A stretch of DNA of 64,000 nt from Cladophialophora immunda (taxonomy: Eukaryota; Ascomycota; Eurotiomycetes; Chaetothyriales; Herpotrichiellaceae), in NCBI RefSeq assembly GCF_000835495.1, contig NW_015622541.1:3906001-3970000 (forward strand), given 5' to 3'. A program made the translations under genes and the position numbers. Numbering within the stretch: the stretch's first letter is position 1; each line of letters begins with the position of its first letter. The notes beneath the pieces are model-generated. The model saw only the letters and a list, made by a program, of their open reading frames with translations, did no database searches and was not told the origin of the DNA. This document shows positions 12,557-22,800 of the stretch, piece by piece.

Positions 12557-14479
12557 ATGGAAGCCATACACCGAAGAATAAGTCCTGGCTACAAATGGAA
12601 ACCACTCAACCTCAGGAAGAACGAGTTCCGAATCCTCAAGTTGCATGAAATCGTCCAGGAGGAAGAAGGAGAGGTGTTGAGGGTTTCGGTACTCAACGTG
12701 TCGATGAGCGGGCACCCTCCATACAATGCTCTATCCTACACTTGGGGAGACCGGTCACACCAAAGGAAAATCCTGCTGGACGGATGCCCACATTGGATCA
12801 CCAAAAACCTCCACGAAGCGTTGTGTGTACTCTTGAATCGCGGAGTTCGGAACATTTGGGCCGATGCCCTGTGTATCGACCAGCATGACCCAGACGAGAA
12901 ATCACTTCAAGTTGCACGCATGGCCACAATCTTCCAGGAAGCTGAAACAGTGGACGTGTGGCTCGGGCCTGCACCACGGGAATCCAACGAAATATTAATT
13001 TTCATGAAGAATGTGAATCTCACGAAATGTGAGCAGCAGGACTGGGCGCAATCACTGAAACCAGGAGACCTCCACAAATTTGAGGACTTCAGTCAGGATT
13101 TTCTGGATTTCCTCAGGTGCCCTTACTGGACGCGACTCTGGGTTGCGCAAGAAATTGCTATGGCGAACGACATCAGAGTGAATTTGGGTTCTCAATATCT
13201 AGCTGGCTCTGTCTTTGAGTTGCTATTCTCATACGAAATTTGGGAAAAGATTCAGCCTAGAGTCTTTTTAAACTGGAGGTGGCCGCACTACCAGTTATTC
13301 GAACATATGGTTCATCTTTGGGGACTCCGCGCCCAACGCCGAAGTCGTCAGCCAATTGATCTCCTGAGCTTAATGTTCCAACTCAGGGCCAGTGAGACTA
13401 CCGAGTTGGTGGACAGAGTTTATGCCGTGAGCGGCTTAGCATTCGATCACAGAATGTATATTGCGGAGCCAGACTACAACTTACAACCGGAGCAACTGTG
13501 TGCGGACATGACACAACGTTTCATCAGATTGACGGGCTCTCTTGATATACTCTTGCTAAACATGTTCAAAATTGGATCCCCCCGAACATGGGTGTGCCCT
13601 TTGCTTGACCTGGACAACTTGGACGACTTGGCCGGTTTAGGGGGTCTTATCGATTACCTCAGCGGAAAATCACACATACCTCGCTGCGGAATTCCAGGGA
13701 GGCTTTGGCAAACCACAAACTCTAGACACACAAATGGGCCAAAGGTAAGGCTGAAGAATGGGGCTATGAAAGTCTTAGGGCTGCGCTTGGGGACGGTGAG
13801 CAGATCGCTCGATGGCAGCTCTTGGTTGGAGGCATATTCTGAAGATAGTGGCGCCTCGTCGCCTGCGATTTCTCGTGACTGGGAACTCGAGATGTTCGAG
13901 TCATTATGTCGTCTGTTACTGATCCACAGCCCCTTTTACGGCCGTAGCAACTTGTTGCAAGAGGTCGCTGTTCCATTATTCAAGGACGTGCGAGTCGAAG
14001 GGTTTTCACAAGGCACCGGCCGTGGCAGCCTCTTCACTTTGTGGGGTCGAAAGAGCGGTCCTCTCTTCATGACTACACGGTTCGAAAAGCCAATCGAGAG
14101 AATGCTGAGGCGCGGTATTGCCACCACGGAATCTAAAGCTGGGGTTCCGCCCCCCGATCCCCCGCCCGAAGGTATGATAGAGGAAGCGATGCAGGCGGCA
14201 CGCACTGTCATGGCGGATTTCACAAAAGCCGTTCTGGTCGGGTCAAAGCATCTCGCCTTGGTCCGTGATGGCGCACCAGTAGGGCCAGAATTGGAATTCT
14301 GGCTCTTGTCGGGACTGTCTTGGCCTGTTATCCTGAAACCTGAGAGTTCCGGGTATACCATTACAACATATGCCCTTGTCGACTCCGTCGAGGTTCGCGG
14401 CAAACTGTGCCGAGTGATGGACGGAGAGGCGTGGCGAACGGCGACCGAGGACGATCTGAAGTGGGTTACTTTGATTTGA
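12557..14479 (+). CDS. HET-domain (heterokaryon incompatibility) protein
   Basis: A 640-aa protein from a single exon, starting at the first ATG. The HET domain (PF06985) occupies residues about 50-205. Diagnostic blocks are YNALSYTWGD (~55), IWADALCIDQHDPDEKS (~97-115) and an AETVDVWLGPA segment (~135), followed by CPYWTRLWVAQEIAMA (~190). The C-terminal half is typical HET-protein filler ending in a stretch with a regulatory YxLVDSVEVRGKLCRVMDGE-like motif common in this family. In fungi HET proteins trigger cell death after fusion of incompatible hyphae, and the HET domain resembles TIR domains in fold. This gene is about 5 kb from an NLR/protease cluster, which supports a role in non-self recognition by association only. 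No lesions are seen. Confidence 0.93.
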   Translation: MEAIHRRISPGYKWKPLNLRKNEFRILKLHEIVQEEEGEVLRVSVLNVSMSGHPPYNALSYTWGDRSHQRKILLDGCPHWITKNLHEALCVLLNRGVRNIWADALCIDQHDPDEKSLQVARMATIFQEAETVDVWLGPAPRESNEILIFMKNVNLTKCEQQDWAQSLKPGDLHKFEDFSQDFLDFLRCPYWTRLWVAQEIAMANDIRVNLGSQYLAGSVFELLFSYEIWEKIQPRVFLNWRWPHYQLFEHMVHLWGLRAQRRSRQPIDLLSLMFQLRASETTELVDRVYAVSGLAFDHRMYIAEPDYNLQPEQLCADMTQRFIRLTGSLDILLLNMFKIGSPRTWVCPLLDLDNLDDLAGLGGLIDYLSGKSHIPRCGIPGRLWQTTNSRHTNGPKVRLKNGAMKVLGLRLGTVSRSLDGSSWLEAYSEDSGASSPAISRDWELEMFESLCRLLLIHSPFYGRSNLLQEVAVPLFKDVRVEGFSQGTGRGSLFTLWGRKSGPLFMTTRFEKPIERMLRRGIATTESKAGVPPPDPPPEGMIEEAMQAARTVMADFTKAVLVGSKHLALVRDGAPVGPELEFWLLSGLSWPVILKPESSGYTITTYALVDSVEVRGKLCRVMDGEAWRTATEDDLKWVTLI

Positions 14480-15351
14480 GCCCGGGCCAGTGATGTCTCG
14501 AAGGGGAAAGGGAGAACAGGATCCCGTGAAATACTCTGGGTGTCTTAGAGCGTGAACAGACGTCGTTGAACTAGGGCGGGCTTGAATATTGGACAGGCCC
14601 GAAGCTGTTCCGACCTGGAGGGATACAGATCATGGCCTTCTGGCTTTCGTGTCAACGGTGATGAACCGAGACTGCTGAGAGAAGGGAAAGGATTACACTT
14701 CTGAACTGGCTATATCCATGTACGTGTGTCTGGTAGCTCTTGGAGCCCTCTCAATTCCAGTGGCAAATTTATGCTAGGCATGTAAGCGTATGCGTAAGTC
14801 TCCTCGAGGGAGATTCCTACGCCTGTACATTGTATCATATCATCAGCCTGCATGCACCTTAAGATGCTATGCCATGTAAGTGGCCCATGCCCTGTGTTGA
14901 GAGGATCTAAGGGCGATCACAGGCATAATGGCTCATGCATAGATGGCCTTTTTCATCGCCGATTAAAGTCAATCAGCTAACCTTTGTGTAGACTTCGATA
15001 TCCAAACTATATCAGTCGTACACATTCTCCAAGATTTGTGCGTCTCCATGATCCGGTAGATCCTGATTCCTGACCAAATTGTGTGTAGAAAGAGTTGTTC
15101 TCCGCTACCGAATATATATATCGTCACCCGTACCGCGCAGCGAGATCTCTCAGGTCTCCGAGCATCCTGGGCGGCGAAAGAGTTAGCTTGTGCGTGTCAT
15201 CGAGGGGGCCGTGTCACGGGTTGCTCTGACTGGTCTCTCAAAGTCTCGTTCTCGGGGAAGAGGGCAGACACGTGCGTGTTGAATCTTCTGATTCGGGATT
15301 GTTAGTCTGGACGGTGAGACGGAGCGGCGAACTCTCATTGTTTGCTTTTGC
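14480..15351. other. Intergenic, nothing recognised
   Basis: Convergent 3' flanks of the HET gene (+) and the ketosamine kinase (-). Only short frames; no repeat or RNA gene seen. Confidence 0.5.
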
Positions 15352-16362
15352 TTACAGCTTGTACAGGTCCAGCCGCCCCTGGTAGTCCTCCTCCGGGGGA
15401 GATATTTGCATGTGGGATCGATACGCGGTCAAGTATGCGGCGCCGAATTTGTTGCAGGCGGGCATCCACTGGCCGAATTCATCTGTTGTTCGACGCTCGC
15501 TTTTATCAGCCTCCCTGTTCTTGCTTTTTCCCTCCTTTTTTTGTGATGCGGCAGACGTGGAAATCCTATGGACTTCCCGTTCCCTTGACTCACATTCGTT
15601 ATGGGCGTAGAAGCAGCAAGCATCAAACACCAACGATGTACCTGTATCGGCATCAATCCCCGAATTAGCGTACCAGAGGTCGCCGTGCACCAGAGAAGGC
15701 TTGACAGATCTGCCTTCACTCTCCATTGGCCGAAGCAGTCGAGGAATCACCCTGTCGAAAAGAGTCGGAATCAGTGTGTCGAATTCGGGATCGGGCCCTC
15801 TGGCTTTCCGTTCCAGGTCGAGCGCACACCGCATGCTCTTCGCAAAGAAGGTCTCCCAACTGTCCTCCCAGTCGACCGATTGGGGTAGGTTGCCGCTGTA
15901 GGTGGTGACATGAAAGCCGAACTTGCCATTGGGAGACTTGCTGTGCTTGTGCAGGAGGGCTAGCTGTGCTGAGGACTTCTCGGGGTCAGGCATGTCATCC
16001 GTCATCTCTCGATATTCGCACAGGAAAAAATGTGTCTCCGGATCACTCTGATACGTGCCCCAGACAATCGGCTTTGGGACAAAGTCTGGCTGCAGGCTGT
16101 AGATGGCTTTCATGGACTCGAATTCGCCGTGTACCACGTTTCTACCCGTGTCGCGGGAGAGGACCTTGATGAAGAAGGACTGTTCGGTAAGCCCATCCGC
16201 CAACTCGACGTCGATTCGCGCAGTGTTCGCCCAGAAGCTCACGCCGTGTCCTTCGGTACACAGGATGCGGCAGCCTGGGCGCAATTCGGCCACCACGCTC
16301 GGATCGACATCGGAATTTGCCCCTCTATATTCGCGGGATCCATCCATCTCGTCCAAGTTCAT
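15352..16362 (-). CDS. Ketosamine-3-kinase / fructosamine kinase family protein
   Basis: Phosphorylates fructosamine or ketosamine adducts on glycated proteins, leading to deglycation (PF03881; protein-kinase-like fold). The structure is complement(join(15352..15482,15594..16362)), 299 aa, from the ATG at 16362. The 111-nt intron (GTGAGT...AACAG) restores the family block AHNEYEFGQW. Unspliced, the frame stays open and would insert 37 Lys/Arg/Ser-rich residues there. Catalytic-loop HGDLWYANSG and the metal-binding DACC block are clear. N-terminal FFIKV carries the ATP-binding Lys, and HGEFESMKAIY follows. Length matches the family. It lies in the same orientation as the deaminase at 16852, about 490 bp away. 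Confidence 0.9.
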   Translation of the reverse strand: MNLDEMDGSREYRGANSDVDPSVVAELRPGCRILCTEGHGVSFWANTARIDVELADGLTEQSFFIKVLSRDTGRNVVHGEFESMKAIYSLQPDFVPKPIVWGTYQSDPETHFFLCEYREMTDDMPDPEKSSAQLALLHKHSKSPNGKFGFHVTTYSGNLPQSVDWEDSWETFFAKSMRCALDLERKARGPDPEFDTLIPTLFDRVIPRLLRPMESEGRSVKPSLVHGDLWYANSGIDADTGTSLVFDACCFYAHNECESREREVHRISTSAASQKKEGKSKNREADKSERRTTDEFGQWMPACNKFGAAYLTAYRSHMQISPPEEDYQGRLDLYKL

Positions 16363-16851
16363 GATGCCAGTCAGTGCATACGTCCTTGCCTAGAATTTTT
16401 TTCTGGAGACATGCGAAGGCTTGAGGGCGAAGGCGACCTGAAAGCCATTGCGGCTTGTTCCGGGCGCAGTCTTGTGCTCGATCACAGTAATGTTCCACCT
16501 CTTATCTAAAGGTGGTGATTCTGCATGCAGGCGCTCGAGCGAGCCTACTAAGCGCCCGGTTCTAAACCAGGTTGATGCCCGGTGGGCCTTACCTGCAGTT
16601 CAACAGAAGTGTTGGGTGTTAAGCCACGGCAGTGGCCACCCACCCACAGTTAGATCTCACAGTCTGACACCTCGACTACCATTGAGACACCTATCTAGGT
16701 ACACACGTCTTGCGCCCACCGATGGACACCCACCTATCAGCCTCACATTTGGTGAACCCCCAGCTGATCCTGAGAGAGACCCCTTAGCCTTTCGAGTCCT
16801 ACGAGCATTGTTTTGCAGGACATCGAATTTTTCCTCTAGTTGCGCTCCATC
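16363..16851. other. Intergenic with inverted-repeat arm
   Basis: Holds the left arm of the imperfect inverted repeat described at 16707..16737. A 136-codon open frame on the plus strand (16448..16858) has no protein-like composition. Confidence 0.5.
16707..16737. repeat. Left arm of imperfect inverted repeat
   Basis: GTCTTGCGCCCACC at 16707..16720 is repeated exactly in reverse complement at 17683..17696. Similarity continues inwards for about 17 more bases with several mismatches. The arms enclose the deaminase gene. Confidence 0.6.
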
Positions 16852-17403
16852 CTATTGATCATGTCCTGCTGTAGAGGCTTTGAATATGCGGTCTCGAAGA
16901 TCTTGCTTCTCAATCTGTCTGACCTCGACGCCCGCCTCTTCCAGTCTCTTTCTTCCTTCGTTGAGGCCGATGAATGTTCCCGGCTCCGTGATGCCGACAT
17001 AGACCAAGTTGATCGAGTCCTTGAGCGCGAGGATTCTCTCGACGCAAGTTCGATTGCCACTCAACCGCTCGTTACATGGCTCCATGGTCGTGTAAAGAAC
17101 CGTGTTCTTGGGTAGTACTTTTCCGACGTGGTCATCTGGGACCTTGTGTTTCTCGGCGACTTTGATGAGGCAGCAGTGTTCGGCGTGTGTCGAGCCGGGG
17201 TCTCCTGGTCTGTCACCAGGTAATTCCAATGAGTAACCGGTCGACAGAATCTCGCGACTGTCTCCATCGACAAGGACGGCCCCGACACAGAACTTTGTAG
17301 ATGCCGGAGGTGAGAGTCGTGCCTTTTCGAGAGCATATTCCATGTAGGCTTGGTGATTACCTGGTTGGATGGTAGGGTGAGGCGATTCGGAGGCCATGCT
17401 CAT
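16852..17403 (-). CDS. DRAP-deaminase-like cytidine deaminase family protein
   Basis: A zinc-dependent deaminase of the CDA/dCMP fold, 183 aa in one exon. The first Zn site is HAEHCC (catalytic His-Ala-Glu) at about 75; the second is TMEPCNERLSGNRTCVERIL at about 109-128, where the first Cys is followed by RLSGN and the second Cys lies nine residues on, as in fungal 2,5-diamino-6-ribosylamino-pyrimidinone phosphate deaminases of riboflavin synthesis. GAVLVD and LYTTMEP frame the core. Length fits a stand-alone deaminase domain without the RluA-like half of yeast Rib2. The ATG at 17403 is first; a second in-frame ATG at 17397 is possible. Assignment to riboflavin synthesis is by resemblance; it could be a paralogue with another substrate. 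Confidence 0.82.
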   Translation of the reverse strand: MSMASESPHPTIQPGNHQAYMEYALEKARLSPPASTKFCVGAVLVDGDSREILSTGYSLELPGDRPGDPGSTHAEHCCLIKVAEKHKVPDDHVGKVLPKNTVLYTTMEPCNERLSGNRTCVERILALKDSINLVYVGITEPGTFIGLNEGRKRLEEAGVEVRQIEKQDLRDRIFKASTAGHDQ

Positions 17404-18183
17404 TGACTTGATGGAAATGGATGGACAAAGCCGAAGGTGTGTTGGACGAAAGGAAGGAATGAGAAGACGTATTGATTCGGGCGTCGGTTGGTCGTTTCTT
17501 CAGAGGCAAAGCGGCAGAGGCCTGAGTCAAAGTGAGGCAGTGATCTTCAGGAACATGAAAGTCTATCTGGAATAAACCTTCGGCTAGTCTCGGTTCACGG
17601 GGCCGCCCGTGACAGCGCAGCTTAGCGCCCCGCCGCCGCCACGTGGAGCCCAAAGACGTTGTGAATAGGTAGGCCGTCGATAGGTGGGCGCAAGACATGT
17701 AAAGGTCACTGTAATCTAGCCCAACTTACAACATGAGCAGCTCAAGAGTTAGACGTGTGAAAAGCTGCTAGTTTAGGAGATAGGGTCTCTGCTTCGGCTT
17801 TCTTAGACCACCACCAATGAAATTCTCTGGAGGCGATGGGAGAACCTGAGTGGACACTGTGACGCAGAGCATGTTCTTCATGCCTGCGCAGCCCGCCAGC
17901 ACATCCAAGGTGCCTGGATCACACACCGGTCTACGGACGATATATTGACCAATTGCTGTTGGGGACGGACTTGATTCACGCTGCACGCTCCGCGGAGTAA
18001 GTCCAATGGAATTTGTCGGCGGAGGCCACACCCAAACCCCGGGCACGGCTGAAGTTTGACAGCTACAGCCGCTTTTGTGAATAAATCTTGAGATATAAGA
18101 AGAGTGTGGTACGCTGCCCCGTTCTGTCTTCACTACCAGCCCCCAAAGAACCCTTCAAACGCTGGATCAAGACCGAAGCCATC
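17404..18183. other. Divergent intergenic region
   Basis: Lies between the deaminase (-) and the unknown gene (+). It includes the right inverted-repeat arm and a CACGTG core at 17640..17645. No coding evidence. Confidence 0.5.
17664..17696. repeat. Right arm of imperfect inverted repeat
   Basis: GGTGGGCGCAAGAC at 17683..17696 is the exact reverse complement of 16707..16720; the rest of the arm matches imperfectly. Confidence 0.6.
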
Positions 18184-19266
18184 ATGAGTGACGAAGAATA
18201 TGCGGATCTCGACAACGAACAGCAGCTTGATCTCTATGAGTACTGGGACACCGAGGAGCAGGCTAAGAAGGGAGGTGTCAAGACTTTTGAAGTCAAAGAA
18301 GAAGGCGGTCTGATCTTTGACAGTGGCAAATCTGACTATGCTGTTACAGTCGAGCGGGTACTGGGAGTCGATGGCTCGGGGGAAGCAATGGCCGAGGACG
18401 GCAAAACCCACACCGCGCAAATGACTGTGCTCATCCTCAAGATAGTGGTCGCTGCGAAGCCAGGTTGTCGAATCCGATCGGTTGAGGCAACGCTGAGGCT
18501 GGACAACCCAAAGGGTGGCTCTCAGCCCAACCCTGTTGTGCAAGCCTGGGCTCCGTTTCGCAAACTGCAGCTCACTAATCCGACGGCCGCGAAGATAAAG
18601 CAGACGAGTAATACGACCGTCGGCGCCCAAGCTACCTACCAGGGCGCTGGTTTCCACACAGACCACAGTCGAGGGTATGAGATCGACTTCGAGCGCACAT
18701 ACTACGACTTTGCGTATTCCACTCCGTGCATGGACCCAACATCACACAAGAGGGCCGGGGTGACGTGGTACATGGAGCAGAACGACCTTCAAAATAGCAG
18801 TGTTCTGCTAGAGACTTTTGCCGCCATCCTCTTCACACGAGCGAGCGACGGTCCCTACCTTGTAAGGTTTGACATTGACGTTCGCGGCGGCACCCTCTAC
18901 GACTTCTCAAACAAGCTCAAGAGAGCCTTCGGTCTTGGACCAGGCCACACGAAGCCATTCCTGGTGCATCCGTCTCCAAATCCCAAGGTCCGTGGAGGAG
19001 AGGGTAACGACTTTCTTCTCGGTATCCAAAACTTGAAGGATGATCTCGGAAAGCTACGAGCAGAGCACGACAGCACAGGACTAAAGATTGTTCGTAAGTC
19101 GGGCCAGGGGGGCTCTGCGGAGGAAGAACCAACGCAGCCGGGTTCCGATAATGCCGAAAATGAGGCTGAAGGAGAGGACACCAGGGTGAATTTTGCAGAG
19201 GATGATGGGCAGGAGGAGGGGGAGGGGGAGGGTGGAGAGTTCAACCCTTGGGCAGACGAAGCTTGA
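18184..19266 (+). CDS. Acidic protein of unknown function
   Basis: I do not recognise this 360-aa single-exon protein. The frame is open from 18088 but only through a TTG; the first ATG is 18184 (MSDEEYADLD). Residues about 40-290 look globular, with alternating beta-like segments (MTVLILKIVVAAKPG, then FAAILFTRASDGPYLVRF). The last ~70 residues are very acidic (DDGQEEGEGEGGE) and end in FNPWADEA. There is no signal peptide and no membrane segment. The globular core alternates hydrophobic strands with conserved-looking aromatic blocks (ERTYYDFAYS), so a beta-sandwich is conceivable. It lies 630 bp upstream of the S8 protease gene on the same strand; whether it belongs to that island is not known. 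Confidence 0.75.
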   Translation: MSDEEYADLDNEQQLDLYEYWDTEEQAKKGGVKTFEVKEEGGLIFDSGKSDYAVTVERVLGVDGSGEAMAEDGKTHTAQMTVLILKIVVAAKPGCRIRSVEATLRLDNPKGGSQPNPVVQAWAPFRKLQLTNPTAAKIKQTSNTTVGAQATYQGAGFHTDHSRGYEIDFERTYYDFAYSTPCMDPTSHKRAGVTWYMEQNDLQNSSVLLETFAAILFTRASDGPYLVRFDIDVRGGTLYDFSNKLKRAFGLGPGHTKPFLVHPSPNPKVRGGEGNDFLLGIQNLKDDLGKLRAEHDSTGLKIVRKSGQGGSAEEEPTQPGSDNAENEAEGEDTRVNFAEDDGQEEGEGEGGEFNPWADEA

Positions 19267-19893
19267 GACAGGCGATAGGCCACGCAGAAGAGACCGAGGG
19301 GGCACAAGAGTGTGCCCCGCACAGGCCATGATCCATTGCTATCCATATTACGGGATGGAAAGATATGAGAGAGCTGAACTCGTAATCCTCGCTAGTGAGC
19401 GAGCTGCCTGAGCCCCTAAGCTTAGCATGATCGTATCGACCAACCACAAGATTCCATGCCATGTTTGACCTGGACCATTTAGCACGAGGTGGTGTACTGC
19501 CCACAGCCAAACCTAGGGAGAGAATTCTGAGGCTGAAGACGGCTGTCCGTGGCAGAGATTGGGGACATACGCTAGCGCAATGCATGTCTCAAAAACCAGG
19601 TTGGTGGCTGGGCTGACGAGTCGAAACTGGCAAGTTCTGAAGAAGTTACCTCCGCCAGACAGGGCCCAGGCCTGGTATGAGGCGAAACAGCTGTAGCCTG
19701 CCATGCAAAGCCTTATGTTCTTCGTGTCAGCCACTCATACTGTCACAGGTGGCCCGAAGTTACCTGGCTGCCATCACGGAGGCGTATCTTCCACCACACT
19801 AAGTGTCCGGTAGCTACTTCAAAATACTTAGGACTTGACTGCCTTCCATTTCACGTGGTTCCGACGCACCGATTATACACACGGCGGTGGAAA
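19267..19893. other. Intergenic upstream of the S8 gene
   Basis: No coding evidence. A CACGTG core sits at 19854..19859, about 35 bp before the ATG of the next gene. Confidence 0.45.
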
Positions 19894-22800
19894 ATGGGAT
19901 CAGAGATGAAGGAGGGCATTGCCATCAACCGAACAGAGCCCACTAGGCCCCTCGAGCATTTGAAGACTAAGTGGAGACAGGGTGAAGCAAGGACTGCCAC
20001 ATCTGCCGGCGAAGAGCTTTGGAATGACCTTATATCTCTCAGTCCGGAGAGCGAGAAGATTATAGAGGGAGACTCACATGCCATAGACGGCCTATCGGAC
20101 TTTTTGGGCAATAAGAGCGGTGAATTGGCGATCGATGATTGCGTTCGGTACTCGCTGCTGAGCTACGCGGTCGATACCCTCGAACTGGAGTCGGCGAATG
20201 CCACGACCCTCAAATCAATAGGGTTGGCTAGAACCTTGATTGAAACACAACCATATCTCTCTTTCCTGCCAGCTGTCGAGGGAGTCATTCCCGGCGACTT
20301 TTCCAGTCTCGCATCCCAGGAAAACGGACAGCCGCCAAACTGTCTATTCAAATGGGAATGTGGGAACAAAAACCACGACAGGAACCGCACCATGAAGAAA
20401 AAGGTCATGTTCACGCCTGGAAAAATGTCCCCGTCGGCCATGTCACCTTTCTTTTTCGCACTTTCTCGTGGTGCAGACGAACTGGTCAATTATATGATCG
20501 AATGCATGGAGACATTTCTCAATCGGACGCTCGCACAACGCCAAAACCCTGCTCCCGGGCAAGTCTCATCATGCACTAAGCACATTCTTAGCAATATTAT
20601 GGGAACGTATACTCCAGCAGGCACTCCGCTAGAACATACAGCGAAGTCTTACGCGCTGATAACCACCATGAAAGATTCCGAGACCGTCGCCGCGCTGGGT
20701 AGCCCTGACCCACGGACACAGCAAGCCAAACAGCGCACAGGACACCTGAAAATCATAGAGGACTTGCTGACTCGTGACCCAAACCTTGTCACTCGGGACA
20801 CCAACTTTCACCAAGATGGTGCGGCCGAACCTAGACGAGACAAGACTTTCCAGGAAGCTCTGGATTCAGAGAAATGGCTCCTTGTGGGTACGATCATTGA
20901 GCTGGGACCACCAACATTGGTGAGTGAGGACCGCATCCTGGCAGAACTGGATAAGGCCAATGCAAACGCGAGAATGACTCCAGCCCAAATGCTTCTCGAC
21001 GGCTGGTCCAAACATAAACCTATGACCATCAAAATTGCAAAGAAGATCATCGAGCACAACTTGACCCAGCTCTGGCAAAGTGCAACAACTCTCGCGGAAG
21101 TGCGGAGCCTGATGGAGGATTCCCAAAAGGCTACCGAGCTGCTGAAAGTGGCCTTCGAGTTTGGGCGCAAGAGTTTTGTGGGTACAATTCTCACCCAGGT
21201 TCCCGGGATTTTCGATCGAGAAATCGCACAGAAAATTGTCCAGAGTGGTCTGTTGGAGGTCTTGCAACCCATGCCCGTTCAAAGCGCCTGGCGTTCCCTT
21301 CTCTCAAAGAGTCCACAATTAGAGAAGGATCTACTGTCGCTGGCGGTGATGCACAAGCAAGTGGAATTTGTGGAAAGTTTTTGCCAGAAGGAGCCAAAGT
21401 TGGCCTGGGAGCGGTCTCCCGTGCCACAAAAGTGGAAATTCACCGAGGACGAGAAAGAAGTTGGCTTATATCCTCTTTGGCATAACAACTGTGTCCTGAA
21501 ATCTGGAACGGATAGGTGGCAGGAAAGAACTGACAGAAGGACTGATGCTAGATGGGAAATCAGAGAAGTCCTGGTGGCTACCTGCATAAGGAACATCGAA
21601 AATATGCAGGAATTGTGCAAGATCTTTCAGTACTCCCACGGTACGTACTTGATATGTCGCCCTGGAGCTCGGGACTGATTTGCAAAGATACTGACAACGC
21701 CTTTAGAGTCAGGTATGGTACAAACCGCAAGCCAGCATCGTGGTTATTGTTGCGGCTAATCACAGACTCGACCCGGCTCTGCAGTTGCGGATCTTTGCTT
21801 TGATATCTCGCGATTCAACTCGCAGTTCTTCCGTCTCGACGAACTCGTCAAACTCCTTCCAAAACAAAAGGCACCTGTGCCGGACGAACGCTCCCGCCAC
21901 TACGAGAAGGTTCTTCGTTACGCAGACTTTCCGAACTTGAGCTTTGACGGGGACGACGATCGACACGGCCAAGAATTTCGCGAACATCGAGAAGTATTCC
22001 AGACCCTCAAATGGCTGAGGCATGAAAACGGTGTCCAAGAGATTATCAAGCTTCGTGTTCCGGACAGGTTGCGGAACCCTCATGACGAGAATTCTATTGC
22101 AAAATATGTGAATATGTTCCGTGTTCGGGTCCTTGATTGGAGATGCCTGGATCTAGCAATTTCAATATTCGAGGAGCCGGAGCAATGCTCCCTCGAGACG
22201 CTTCATCTCTACTCTAGCGGCAGACGTGCTGCTGTCACTCACTGGCTGAGCACAGAAGGGATAAGGTGTCTACCAAGAGTAAGACTACACGTCTCAATTC
22301 CCTCTTGTTCCAGCAGACCTGCGTTTTGTGTACTGAATACATTCTCATCATAGCTCAAAGACGTCAAGATTCACTTAATCCAGGTTTGACCTCACACCAT
22401 GTTCTAATGATCCTTAGAAGGCTAAAAAGATGCATATTCCAGGAATGTATGAGCGTATCTTGTAGGACAAAACTCGAAAGCACTCTGAACACGAAATTAT
22501 TGGCCATCCAAAACGATCGACCTAGCTTTAAGTACAATGTCGACGTTGAGAGTTGGAATTCCCAACGATCCCGCAACAAAACGAGTCTTGCCGATATGTA
22601 AGTACTACCCCAAACTCGACTTTTTGCGACTTAGCTCGATTAACCTGGGATGATTTGCATCTTATAGCGCCGAAAAAGCGGTCCCAAAATTATGGCGATT
22701 CATCGAGACATACCGGGATTACGTTGACAACAAGACGAGTGAGGGCGGCGAATTCAAGCCCACGAAAATCGCCGTCATTGACAACGGGATCATGAATATA

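Noticed and set aside
15352..16362. Ketosamine kinase as one uninterrupted 336-aa exon
   Set aside because: The extra 37 residues interrupt a conserved block; splicing a GTGAGT...CAG intron restores AHNEYEFGQW.
22384..22420. 34-37-nt intron in the S8 gene
   Set aside because: Using acceptor CTTAG or TTAGAAG gives a frame that stops after 15 codons; the CAG at 22442 gives a 59-nt intron and keeps the required frame.
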